From: an uncultured Bacteroidales bacterium
GTDB lineage: Bacteria; Bacteroidota; Bacteroidia; Bacteroidales; Bacteroidaceae
Reading direction: 5' to 3'
DNA: 49,023 nucleotides
Assembly: GCA_902774275.1 (NCBI GenBank)
Contig: CACYHN010000006.1
Location: 1-49,023 of the forward strand
The position numbers and the translations under genes are program-made. Below the pieces are notes generated by a model. The model did no database searches, had not been told where the DNA came from, and saw only the letters and a program-made list of their open reading frames with translations. This document shows positions 41,489 through 49,023 of this stretch, piece after piece. Every line of letters starts with the position of its first letter. Within the stretch, counting starts at the first letter, position 1.

Positions 41489-42868
41489 ATGATGGAAACA
41501 GAGAATGGAAACAGATTCTACGACGAGAGCGGGAATCAGGAAGAACAGGAGAACAGCTTTAACAGGTTTAACGGAAATTCCGATGAGAACAATCAGAGTG
41601 CTAACCGTCGTGAAGGAAGACCCCGTTTTGTAAGGGTTGAGTACAACAACAATCGTCCGCAGTATTCAAGAGTTGAGCGTCCGCAGCGTCAGGATGGCGA
41701 GCAGGGCTATGGCCAGGATCGTCCACGCCGTCAGTATGGACAGAATTATGGAGATCAGAACTACGGTCAGAACCGTCAGGGCGGCTATCAGAACCGTGGT
41801 TACAATAATAATCGTCCGCAGTACGGACAGCAGCGTTACGGTCAGAATCGCCCGTACAACAATAATGGTGAAGAAGGCCAGCCCCGCTTCTACAGAGAGC
41901 GTGTGCAGGGCGGTGAACAGCAGGAAGGCGGCTATCAGCGCCAGGGTGGCTACGGCCAGCGCCAGGGTGGCTATGGCCAGCGCCAGGGTGGTTATGGTCA
42001 ACGCCAGGGTGGCTACGGCCAGCGTCAGGGCGGATTCCAGCGTCAGGGTGGCTACGGCCAGCAGGGCGGTTTCCGCAAGCCCATGCAGAAGCGTCAGGAT
42101 AGCCGCAAGCGCATAGAGTATCAGGATGTCATTCACGATCCCGAGGAGGAGATACGTTTGAACAAGTACCTGGCAAATGCCGGTGTATGCTCACGTCGTG
42201 AGGCCGATGAATTCATCCAGGCAGGTGTAGTAAAGGTTAACGGCCAGACCGTAACAGAACTGGGTACCAAGGTACATCGCGGTGACAATGTGCTGTTCCA
42301 TGATCAGCTGGTGAGCATCGAGAGAAAGATTTATATCCTTCTCAACAAGCCTAAGGATTGCGTTACCACTGTAGATGATCCTCAGGAGCGCAAGACCGTT
42401 ATGGATTATATCAAGGGTGCATGCAAGGAGCGTGTATATCCCGTAGGTCGTCTTGACCGCAACACTACTGGCGTTCTGCTTCTTACCAATGACGGTGAGA
42501 TGGCAAGCCGCCTCACACACCCCAGATTCCTCAAGAAGAAAATCTATCATGCACGTCTGGACCGCGCCGTCAGCGCTGAGGATCTGCAGAAACTTCTGGA
42601 CGGCGTCAACATTGGTGAAGAGGATGGCGATATAGTACGTGCCGATGAAGTAAGCTACGTTAACGATGACAAGACTCAGGTAGGCATTGAGATTCACTCA
42701 GGCCGCAACCGTGTGGTACGTCGTATGTTCGACGCTTTGGGCTATCGCGTAACCAAGCTTGACCGTGTACAGTTTGCCGGACTGACCAAGAAGCGTCTGC
42801 GTCGCGGTGACTGGCGTTTCCTCACAGAGAAGGAGGTTAACATGCTCCGTATGGGTGCATATGAATAA
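41489..42868 (+). CDS. RluB-type rRNA pseudouridine synthase with long disordered N-terminus
   Basis: 459 residues. The first ~205 residues are a low-complexity Gly/Gln/Arg/Asn/Tyr-rich tail that includes five near-identical YGQRQGG units, as in RNA-binding RGG/prion-like tails. Then come an S4 domain (about 212-270, [21 protein letters not shown]) and an RsuA/RluB catalytic domain with the active-site Asp in [18 protein letters not shown]. It converts uridine to pseudouridine in 23S (or 16S) rRNA. Either of two adjacent ATGs (41489, 41492) may be the start. asnS follows after 23 nt. The tail is encoded by a 21-bp tandem repeat. Confidence 0.9.
   Translation: MMETENGNRFYDESGNQEEQENSFNRFNGNSDENNQSANRREGRPRFVRVEYNNNRPQYSRVERPQRQDGEQGYGQDRPRRQYGQNYGDQNYGQNRQGGYQNRGYNNNRPQYGQQRYGQNRPYNNNGEEGQPRFYRERVQGGEQQEGGYQRQGGYGQRQGGYGQRQGGYGQRQGGYGQRQGGFQRQGGYGQQGGFRKPMQKRQDSRKRIEYQDVIHDPEEEIRLNKYLANAGVCSRREADEFIQAGVVKVNGQTVTELGTKVHRGDNVLFHDQLVSIERKIYILLNKPKDCVTTVDDPQERKTVMDYIKGACKERVYPVGRLDRNTTGVLLLTNDGEMASRLTHPRFLKKKIYHARLDRAVSAEDLQKLLDGVNIGEEDGDIVRADEVSYVNDDKTQVGIEIHSGRNRVVRRMFDALGYRVTKLDRVQFAGLTKKRLRRGDWRFLTEKEVNMLRMGAYE
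41930..42071 (+). repeat. 21-bp in-frame tandem repeat in the pseudouridine synthase gene
   Basis: Units of the type GGCTACGGCCAGCGCCAGGGT recur at least five times with third-base changes, encoding GYGQRQG units. The length is a multiple of three, so copy number can change without a frameshift. Confidence 0.85.
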
Positions 42869-42891
42869 TTAACTACGAATTTTTAGAAACA

Positions 42892-44337
42892 ATGGATATC
42901 AAGAGAACAAGGATTGTTGACCTTCTCAAGCGTACCGATTACGGTCAGGAGGTGCTCGTCAAAGGTTGGGTAAGAACCAAGCGTGGTAGCAAGAGCGTCA
43001 GTTTCATTGCCCTTAATGACGGATCGACAATCAAGAATGTTCAGGTTGTGGCTGACCTTGACAAGTTCAGTGACGAGCTGATGAAACAGATCACTACCGG
43101 TGCCTGCCTCAGTGTGAAGGGTACCATGGTTGAGAGCATCGGCTCAGGTCAGGCTGTTGAGGTTCAGGCTACCGATATTGAGGTGCTTGGTCTGTGCGGT
43201 GATGATTATCCCATGCAGAAAAAGGGCCAGACATTCGAGTATATGCGCCAGCATGCCCATATGCGTCTGCGTACCAATACATTCGGTGCTGTGATGCGTA
43301 TCCGCCACAATATGGCAATGGCCATCCATACCTACTTCCATGAGCATGGATTTTTCTATTTCCATACTCCGCTGATCACTGCCAGTGACTGTGAGGGTGC
43401 AGGTAACATGTTCCAGGTAACCACCAAGAACCTCTATGACCTAAAGAAGGATGACCAGGGTAAGATTATTTATGATGATGATTTCTTTGGTCAGCAGACC
43501 TCACTTACCGTGAGTGGTCAGCTGGAGGGTGAGCTTGGCGCAACCGCTCTGGGTGCCATCTATACCTTTGGTCCTACCTTCCGTGCTGAGAACTCCAACA
43601 CTCCGCGCCATCTGGCCGAGTTCTGGATGATTGAGCCTGAGATTGCTTTCCTGGATCAGGAAGAGCTGATGGACCTTGAGGAGGATTTCATCAAGTACTG
43701 CGTACGCTGGGCACTTGACCACTGTCAGGATGACCTGGAGTTCCTCAACAACATGATTGACAAGACTCTGCTGGAGCGCTTGCAGAGCGTACTTAAAGAG
43801 AGCTTTGTACGTCTAACTTATACAGAGGGTATCAATATCCTTCAGAAGGCCATCAAGAACGGTAAGAAGTTTGAGTTCCCCTGCAACTGGGGTGATGACC
43901 TGGCCTCTGAGCATGAGCGTTTCCTCGTTGAGGAGCATTTCAAGAAGCCCGTCATCATGACTGACTATCCTACAGCCATCAAGTCATTCTACATGAAGCA
44001 GAATGAGGCTACGCCCGATGGTGGTTCAATAGGTTATCATGGAGTAAAGGCCCCTGCATCAACCATGCAGGGTACAGACGTATTGTTCCCGCAGATTGGT
44101 GAGATAATAGGCGGTTCAGTGCGTGAGGCAGATTATGACAGGCTTATGGGTGAGATCAACCGTCGTCAGATGGATATGACCCATCTGTGGTGGTATCTTG
44201 ATACCCGCCGCTGGGGTTCTTGCCCGCACGCCGGATTCGGCCTGGGCTTTGAGCGCCTCATCCTCTTCGTCACCGGCATGCAAAATATCCGTGACGTTAT
44301 CCCGTTCCCGCGTACACCCCGCTCCGCAGAGTTCTAA
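42892..44337 (+). CDS. asnS: Asparaginyl-tRNA synthetase
   Basis: 481 residues. N-terminal OB-fold anticodon-binding domain (about 18-105, [19 protein letters not shown]), then a class II catalytic core with motif 2 [21 protein letters not shown] and motif 3 GFGLGFERL. It charges tRNA-Asn. The Asn-type [16 protein letters not shown] and the [11 protein letters not shown] context favour AsnRS over AspRS. Its stop codon TAA lies within the left arm of the palindrome at 44335. Confidence 0.97.
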   Translation: MDIKRTRIVDLLKRTDYGQEVLVKGWVRTKRGSKSVSFIALNDGSTIKNVQVVADLDKFSDELMKQITTGACLSVKGTMVESIGSGQAVEVQATDIEVLGLCGDDYPMQKKGQTFEYMRQHAHMRLRTNTFGAVMRIRHNMAMAIHTYFHEHGFFYFHTPLITASDCEGAGNMFQVTTKNLYDLKKDDQGKIIYDDDFFGQQTSLTVSGQLEGELGATALGAIYTFGPTFRAENSNTPRHLAEFWMIEPEIAFLDQEELMDLEEDFIKYCVRWALDHCQDDLEFLNNMIDKTLLERLQSVLKESFVRLTYTEGINILQKAIKNGKKFEFPCNWGDDLASEHERFLVEEHFKKPVIMTDYPTAIKSFYMKQNEATPDGGSIGYHGVKAPASTMQGTDVLFPQIGEIIGGSVREADYDRLMGEINRRQMDMTHLWWYLDTRRWGSCPHAGFGLGFERLILFVTGMQNIRDVIPFPRTPRSAEF

Positions 44338-44472
44338 CGCAATAGGGACGGTTCTGTTTGCGTCATTTTGAATAGCAAAGGCCGGATAGCTTTCAAAACT
44401 ATCCGGCCTTTGTTTCTTTTATAATCTGAGATTCACCGAAATGACGCAAACAGAACCGTCCCTATTGCGTTA
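44335..44472. repeat. REP-like palindrome with 34-bp perfect arms and a nested hairpin
   Basis: 44335-44368 is a perfect inverted copy of 44439-44472. Inside, 44377-44389 pairs with 44399-44411 (13 bp, AAAGGCCGGATAG). The left arm contains the asnS stop TAA; the right arm encodes the last codons Thr-Gln-stop of the convergent Gate-domain gene. Arms share GGGACGGTTCTGTTTGCGTC with the palindrome at 18952-19026 (one mismatch). Confidence 0.93.
44377..44411. terminator. Bidirectional terminator nested in the palindrome
   Basis: A perfect 13-bp stem with a 9-nt loop starts AAAGGCC and ends GGCCTTT; further T-rich sequence follows to the right (TTTGTTTCTTTT). It would stop asnS transcription and possibly that of the convergent gene. 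Confidence 0.6.
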
Positions 44473-45391
44473 GGCGGAAGTAGAGGCGGAGGGACCAGAC
44501 GAGGACGGTAACCATCGCCCAGCGGAACAGGAGCATCAGGTACCATTGGCCTCCCATGGCTGCAAAGAGCATCAGGTCCTCCAGGTTGCTGTGTGATATG
44601 CCGATGTGCGTGTTGAGTTCCAGGATGCTGCGGTCCGATATCTTTCCGCGTTCCATCTCATCCATGATTGCAGCCGATCCGTATGACAGGCCAACCACGT
44701 TTGCCACGATCCATAGGAACGATGTCTCTTTAGGCAGACCGAACAGGGTGAGCAACGGACTGAACAGGCGTGAAATCCAGTCCATTATACCGTACTCATA
44801 GAATGCACGCTGTAGCACGTTCAGCAGGGTGATGAGGACAGTCATCCATGCTGCCAGTTTGGCCAGTCCTTTGAGCCAGACCAGAAACATGGGCCAGAAC
44901 TCCTGTTGTATATTAAAGAAAGGGATATCGGCCAGATTGACCGCCGTTGAATCAAACACCGGTTTGCCGGGCAGAACCTGGTTCATTATGATACCAAGCG
45001 CAATTGAACCCAGTGTACGAAGGATTACGGTATATGTGATGTTGGTGCCGGTCTTTTTCTGTACCGCACATTCCACCACCATGGCGTGGGCTGCCAGTGT
45101 CATTGTACCAAGAATGGTTACCTGACGAACCGTAAGGTCCAGGGTGGATACCACCGCGATACATGAATACACGTTGATAAAATATCCGCTTACGTAGGCC
45201 AGAGAAGCATCGCCCGGTAGTCCGAATATCTGGAAAACAGGGCTTACGGCTGCAGCAATCCATGTGAGAATGCCGGTATATTTGAGCAGCAGCATTATGA
45301 ATGATACAATGGCGGTAATCTTGAATATCCACCAGATTGTCTTTAATGCCCGCGGTACAGCCTGCTTGACCACTCTCTTGAAAGTTTCCAT
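44462..45391 (-). CDS. Gate (nucleoside-recognition) domain membrane protein
   Basis: 309 residues, about 8 hydrophobic segments, in two similar halves: TGILTWIAAAVSPVFQIFGLPG followed by SGYFINVYSC in the first and YGIMDWISRLFSPLLTLFGLP with NVVGLSYGSA in the second. These are the Gate domains also found in spore maturation proteins SpmA/SpmB and in nucleoside transporters. Substrate is unknown. Its last residues T-Q-stop are encoded by the flanking palindrome. A TAATTTTG box is present at 45414-45421 on the minus strand. Confidence 0.85.
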   Translation of the reverse strand: METFKRVVKQAVPRALKTIWWIFKITAIVSFIMLLLKYTGILTWIAAAVSPVFQIFGLPGDASLAYVSGYFINVYSCIAVVSTLDLTVRQVTILGTMTLAAHAMVVECAVQKKTGTNITYTVILRTLGSIALGIIMNQVLPGKPVFDSTAVNLADIPFFNIQQEFWPMFLVWLKGLAKLAAWMTVLITLLNVLQRAFYEYGIMDWISRLFSPLLTLFGLPKETSFLWIVANVVGLSYGSAAIMDEMERGKISDRSILELNTHIGISHSNLEDLMLFAAMGGQWYLMLLFRWAMVTVLVWSLRLYFRLTQ

Positions 45392-45413
45392 ATGTGTTTT
45401 TTGAAATCGGGCG

Positions 45414-45471
45414 CAAAATTAGTCAATTATCATATTCACGGATTCAATATGGTGCTTATTCATTATTTTTG
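45414..45471. promoter_or_regulatory. Divergent promoter boxes of the Gate and PI-PLC genes
   Basis: Minus-strand TAATTTTG (45414-45421), 22 nt from the Gate ATG; plus-strand TATTTTTG (45464-45471), ending 7 nt before the PI-PLC ATG, so that transcript is predicted to be nearly leaderless. Confidence 0.55.
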
Positions 45472-45478
45472 TGCCAAT

Positions 45479-46411
45479 ATGAGAAGAATCCTTGCTATAG
45501 TATCCTGTTTATGGCTTGCGTTGGTTGTGGTTACGGCGCAGACACAGCGGGACAATTGGATGGCCAGCCTGTCTGATACTATGCCGGTTTGCAGGGTGTC
45601 CGTGCCCGGAACCCATGATTCCGGAACAGCGGGTGTCAGATTCCCCATGCGTCATTACGCCTGCACGCAGACGATGGACCTGTCTGAGCAGTGGGATGCC
45701 GGAATCCGTTTCTTTGATCTGCGGCCCAAACTGGTTGGAGACATACTGAAAATATATCACGGCCCAGCCAATTGTCATCTTACACTTGAGGAGGCATTAC
45801 TCATACTTAAGGAAAAACTTGAACTTAACCCCACGGAGTTCTGCATAGTGATGACCAACAGTGCAGGTGGTGGTCAGACGGCAGTTGATATGACTATGGA
45901 GCTGATCAGTTCTGTGATTCCGGCCAGGATGCTTGCTGATTTTAGGGCAGATATGACTGTGTCCGATATCCGCGGACGCATCTTGTTCATACATCGCAAT
46001 ACCCCCTCCCGTGGTGTTGATGCTCCAGGTGTGGTGGTTCGTGGCTGGCCCGGAAACGGAACGTCACGTAAGGCGCGTATGGTGTCATCGGACACAAAGA
46101 GTGCAGAACTATGGGCACAGGACTACTTTACATCGGGAAACAACGATAAGGATGCTTATCTTAGCAGCAAATGGGACAATATGAACCATGTGTTGCGTGC
46201 ATTCAGTGATGCCGATGACAGGGTGTGGTGCATAAATCATGCATCGGGCTACACGGGAACAGGTATCCGCACCAATATAAAAAGATGCTCAGATTATATC
46301 AACTCCCATCTTGAGGAGTTCCTGAATGAGCAATCGGGACCTATTGGGATAATCCCCATGGATTTCCCCACTCAGGAACTGATTGACGCAATAGTAAAAT
46401 TGAACCGATAA
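45479..46411 (+). CDS. Secreted phosphatidylinositol-specific phospholipase C-like protein
   Basis: 310 residues from ATG 45479, which starts a signal peptide (MRRILAIVSCLWLALVVVTA, cleavage before QTQ); the open frame upstream crosses the promoter. The X-domain signatures are SVPGTHDSGTAG (catalytic His46), WDAGIRFFDLRP and KIYHGP (second catalytic His94), with a later GGGQT and FPTQELI. The family cleaves phosphatidylinositol to cyclic inositol phosphate and diacylglycerol, or releases GPI-anchored proteins. Periplasmic or secreted. Convergent with a propeller lipoprotein gene, with only 21 nt between stops and no visible terminator. Confidence 0.9.
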   Translation: MRRILAIVSCLWLALVVVTAQTQRDNWMASLSDTMPVCRVSVPGTHDSGTAGVRFPMRHYACTQTMDLSEQWDAGIRFFDLRPKLVGDILKIYHGPANCHLTLEEALLILKEKLELNPTEFCIVMTNSAGGGQTAVDMTMELISSVIPARMLADFRADMTVSDIRGRILFIHRNTPSRGVDAPGVVVRGWPGNGTSRKARMVSSDTKSAELWAQDYFTSGNNDKDAYLSSKWDNMNHVLRAFSDADDRVWCINHASGYTGTGIRTNIKRCSDYINSHLEEFLNEQSGPIGIIPMDFPTQELIDAIVKLNR

Positions 46412-46432
46412 GATAGAAATATCGGTTTTGCA

Positions 46433-47587
46433 TTACAGTTCTTTAAGCCAGATGCGGGCAACGATGGGGTAGTCGTTTTCAGTCAGGGCGCTGATGGCAT
46501 TATATGCCTGACGGAATTTTTCTTGAGCAGGTTCTTTGCCGATGCTGCCTAAAATGGACTTTAAAAGCAGTACACTTTCAGGATTTACTATGGCACAAAT
46601 GCAATCCTTATATCCGGCACATACATTCTCGCCTATGGGCAGTTGCTGCCACACCTCTTTTGCTGGATATTTAAAGAAGCGTGAATTACCGGAACCCTTA
46701 TCGAATATGAAATATATAAAACTCTTTCCGTCATTAAGTTGACCCGTAATAAAGCCGTCACATTCCTTTATTTCAGATAATCCATAGGTGTAATCTCCCC
46801 TTGCATCTCCTTGTGGAGAAATAGTTCCATTGTCAATCATCTCATCAATGATTTGGTCAGGCAGCTTTTGCTCCTCAGGAACGGTAATACTGATATATGG
46901 AAGACATTCCGTGCCTGTCATCTTCCAGGCAAGGTCTCTCCTGTATGAAGAGAAAATCAGGCCGTCATCCACCCATGAGTCTGTACCGCGTATTGATGTC
47001 AGGTGCTCCTTTTCTGAAAAGTAATTATCCAGGATATTTTCAGGGTTATCCTTTGAAATGACTATGAATCTTGCCTCATCTACATCATTCAGGTTATGGA
47101 TAATGACATAATCACCTATGCAGTAACCGGCACGTCCGTGAAGCGTGCTGTTCAGAGTACTGATATACTGCCCTGTCTGTGCATTATAGAACAAACCCTT
47201 GTACTGCATCCTGTCATAAATGAACAGCTGGCCGTCTGATACGGACATTGAACTTGCATCCATGAATTCATTCCTGGCGCGCCCCTTGGTAGTCTGCTTG
47301 AAGAGGCAGTTGCCCTCCATGTCAAAGCAGTAGAATCCATCGGCCAGGAGATAGATTCTCTCATTGTTTACTATGAGCTGTTTTATCTCGCCCATAACGG
47401 TGTTGTCAGGTGACTTGAGGGGTATGTAAGAGACTGAGTCAACCATGTCGTACCAGGTTGGTTCAGTCAATTCTGTCAATGTAATGTTGTACTTGAATTC
47501 TGAAACGCCGTCAGGATTGGAATTGTTGCAACTTATGGTCAAGGTCAAAAGGCACAATAGGGCTAAATTGGAAAAGGAATTATTCAT
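46433..47587 (-). CDS. 6-bladed beta-propeller lipoprotein, second copy
   Basis: 384 residues. Lipobox LTISC (Cys ~20) followed by NNSNPDG. Propeller-like repeats: ERIYLLADGFYCFDMEGNCL, KGRARNEFMDASSMSVSDGQ, LFIYDRMQYKGLFYNAQTG. Same layout and length as the lipoprotein at 35399-36556, with a shared RGRAxNEF/GRAGNEY motif, so the two are probably paralogues of the Bacteroidetes DUF4934-type family. Divergent from a GH2 glycosidase with mirror-image promoter boxes, so the two may be co-regulated. Ligand unknown. Confidence 0.82.
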   Translation of the reverse strand: MNNSFSNLALLCLLTLTISCNNSNPDGVSEFKYNITLTELTEPTWYDMVDSVSYIPLKSPDNTVMGEIKQLIVNNERIYLLADGFYCFDMEGNCLFKQTTKGRARNEFMDASSMSVSDGQLFIYDRMQYKGLFYNAQTGQYISTLNSTLHGRAGYCIGDYVIIHNLNDVDEARFIVISKDNPENILDNYFSEKEHLTSIRGTDSWVDDGLIFSSYRRDLAWKMTGTECLPYISITVPEEQKLPDQIIDEMIDNGTISPQGDARGDYTYGLSEIKECDGFITGQLNDGKSFIYFIFDKGSGNSRFFKYPAKEVWQQLPIGENVCAGYKDCICAIVNPESVLLLKSILGSIGKEPAQEKFRQAYNAISALTENDYPIVARIWLKEL

Positions 47588-47612
47588 AAGGTTGAATATG
47601 TTATTTGTTGCA

Positions 47613-47648
47613 AACTTACGGAAAATAGAACTATTCTATATAAGTTTG
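47613..47648. promoter_or_regulatory. Mirror-image divergent promoter boxes
   Basis: Minus-strand TAAGTTTG (47613-47620) points to the propeller gene (25 nt to ATG) and plus-strand TAAGTTTG (47641-47648) to the GH2 gene (22 nt to ATG). The two boxes are exact inverted copies separated by 20 bp. Confidence 0.6.
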
Positions 47649-47670
47649 TATCATGAAATAAAGCGGAAAT

Positions 47671-49023
47671 ATGAGAAAGTTTCTGATTGTAACGTTGCTG
47701 TTGTTGCCCATGTGCATTATGGGTCGTGATATACGCAGTCTTGATGCAGGCTGGCAGTTCGTGCTGAGTGATGCGTCAATTGATGAAATATCTCATATTG
47801 ATGGTTGGCGCCAAGTGAATGTTCCGCATGACTGGAGCATTGAGGGTGAGTTTGACCGCAGCAACCCGACGGGGCAGGGCGGAGCTTATCTTCCGGCCGG
47901 AATAGGATGGTACCGCAAAACAATTAAAACCGATATTGCTCCCGATGAACGTCTGTTTCTGGAGTTTGATGGGGTGATGGCGTGCAGCAGTGTATATGTG
48001 GACGGCAAGCTTGCCGGATACCGCCCTAACGGATATGTGGGCTTTACATACGATATTACTGACCTGGTAACTCCCGGTACTGATGCTACGGTTGCGGTGC
48101 GCGTGGATAACTCTGTCCAACCCGCATCCCGATGGTATACCGGTAGCGGCATAAACAGGCATGTTCGTTTGGTGGGCAAGAATGCCTGCCATATCCCTAT
48201 GGACGGTGTTTTTGTAACATTTGATGATGGTAAACTCAATGTCAAGGTTACAATTTTAAATACATCAGATAAATCCCGTAAGGTAAGACTCCAGTTCTTA
48301 CTTAAGGATGCTGACGGCAAGGTGGTTACACGTGGAAACGGTTCAGATGTTCAGATTACTCCGGGAGAGCAGACTGAACTTGCCTTAAATGCAGCGGTGA
48401 AATCACCACATCTTTGGTCATTGGATGATCCCTATTTATACACGCTTGAGGTTTCCCTATCTGATGGCCGCAAGGAAATAGATTCTGAAACCGTTACCAC
48501 CGGACTGCGCACAATCCGTTATGACAATGAAAAGGGATTCTTCCTGAACGGACAGAACATAAAGATGTACGGTGTCTGCCTGCACTCCGATGCTGGAGCG
48601 TTGGGTACGGCAGTTCCCGTTTCGGTTTGGGAGTATCGCCTGCATCAGTTACGCAAACTCGGCGTGAACGCAATAAGAATGGCACATAACCCGGCAGATC
48701 CGGCATTCATGGATCTTTGCGACCGTATGGGATTCCTTTTCATGGCGGAGTCTTTTGATACCTGGAACTCGCCCAAGAACCATGCGGAGAAGGGTTACAA
48801 CCTCTATTTTGACGAGTGGTGGGAGCGTGACACACGCGCTATGGTTGAGCAGGCTCGCAACCATCCTTGCGTGGTGATTTACAGCGTAGGCAATGAGATA
48901 CGTGACAATCTGAACAATCCTGATGGTTTTGAAAAGTACCGCAAACAGCAGGACCTGATACATTCTCTTGACAATACCCGCCCAGTCACTATGGCGCTCT
49001 TCCGTCCCAACTCATCGGGAGTA
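47671..49023 (+). CDS. Secreted GH2-family glycosidase (3' end outside window)
   Basis: The frame is open from ATG 47671 to the last base (451 codons, no stop). Signal peptide MRKFLIVTLLLLPMCIMG. Domain order: sugar-binding jelly roll (about 20-170, WRQVNVPHDWSIEG, PNGYVGFTYDITDLV, SRWYTGSGINRHV), an Ig-like domain (about 172-275), and the TIM barrel (from about 278) with GVCLHSDAGALG, NAIRMAHNP and the acid/base Glu409 in VIYSVGNEI. This is the beta-galactosidase/beta-glucuronidase-type GH2 of Bacteroidetes; the specificity (galactose, glucuronate or other) cannot be set from the visible part. Exported, probably periplasmic. Confidence 0.93.
   Translation, partial: MRKFLIVTLLLLPMCIMGRDIRSLDAGWQFVLSDASIDEISHIDGWRQVNVPHDWSIEGEFDRSNPTGQGGAYLPAGIGWYRKTIKTDIAPDERLFLEFDGVMACSSVYVDGKLAGYRPNGYVGFTYDITDLVTPGTDATVAVRVDNSVQPASRWYTGSGINRHVRLVGKNACHIPMDGVFVTFDDGKLNVKVTILNTSDKSRKVRLQFLLKDADGKVVTRGNGSDVQITPGEQTELALNAAVKSPHLWSLDDPYLYTLEVSLSDGRKEIDSETVTTGLRTIRYDNEKGFFLNGQNIKMYGVCLHSDAGALGTAVPVSVWEYRLHQLRKLGVNAIRMAHNPADPAFMDLCDRMGFLFMAESFDTWNSPKNHAEKGYNLYFDEWWERDTRAMVEQARNHPCVVIYSVGNEIRDNLNNPDGFEKYRKQQDLIHSLDNTRPVTMALFRPNSSGV

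Noticed and set aside
41637..42136. Long alternative-frame ORFs on both strands within the pseudouridine synthase gene
   Set aside because: They are open because of the repetitive, codon-biased Gly/Gln/Arg tail; no start context or domain.

Overview
The window looks like a chromosomal segment from a gut- or oral-type Bacteroidales. Promoter boxes follow the Bacteroidetes TAnnTTTG pattern. Shine-Dalgarno sequences are mostly absent. The gene content is typical of the group: Bacteroidetes-type trigger factor/ClpP/ClpX, an OstA-like protein, SurA-like chaperones, 6-bladed beta-propeller lipoproteins and a FucP-type permease. A PorQ-like protein and a secreted M6 protease with a C-terminal sorting-like domain suggest a type IX secretion system, which points toward Prevotella-like or related families rather than Bacteroides sensu stricto (inference).

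Layout. 1-1210: 3' part of a DUF349 protein. 1322-5480 (minus): a four-gene sugar-oxidation operon (aldo/keto reductase, lactonase-type amidohydrolase, FucP-like permease, zinc dehydrogenase) that fits L-fucose or L-galactose oxidation. 5548-8089 (minus): porQ-cmk-ispH. 8388-12871 (plus): TonB, a polyprenyl diphosphate synthase, an unknown protein, TatD and a histidine kinase. 12872-13347: a long non-coding, hairpin-rich stretch. 13348-16382 (plus): DUF177-rpmF-era-der. 16480-18896 (minus): lptB plus the secreted M6 protease. 19170-33826 (plus): tig-clpP-clpX, recQ-guaB, three SurA/PpiC-type proteins, an OstA/LptA-like protein, a small membrane protein and mutL; this run covers proteostasis and outer-membrane biogenesis. 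33944-34936 (minus): trpS. 35113-35187: tRNA-Val(UAC). The rest holds two propeller lipoproteins, a POT peptide transporter, an NSS sodium symporter, purB, an RluB-type pseudouridine synthase with a Gly/Gln/Arg-rich N-terminus, asnS, a Gate-domain membrane protein, a PI-PLC-like secreted protein and the 5' part of a secreted GH2 glycosidase.

The most unusual material lies between genes. Three copies of a compound element (inverted arrays of the heptamer TTGAAAA around a bidirectional terminator hairpin and a conserved asymmetric core) sit exactly between convergent genes and supply C-terminal codons and stop codons to neighbours. Two further heptamer arrays punctuate the sugar operon. Two long perfect palindromes share a GGGACGGTTCT end; one lies between convergent genes and carries a terminator and stop codons, the other lies between divergent promoters. 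Six of the seven convergent junctions carry a palindromic element. The 3' end of tRNA-Val is repeated in inverted orientation just downstream. Four genes have a TAnnTTTG-type box only 6-7 nt before the ATG, predicting leaderless or nearly leaderless mRNAs. No phage, plasmid, CRISPR array or transposase gene is visible.
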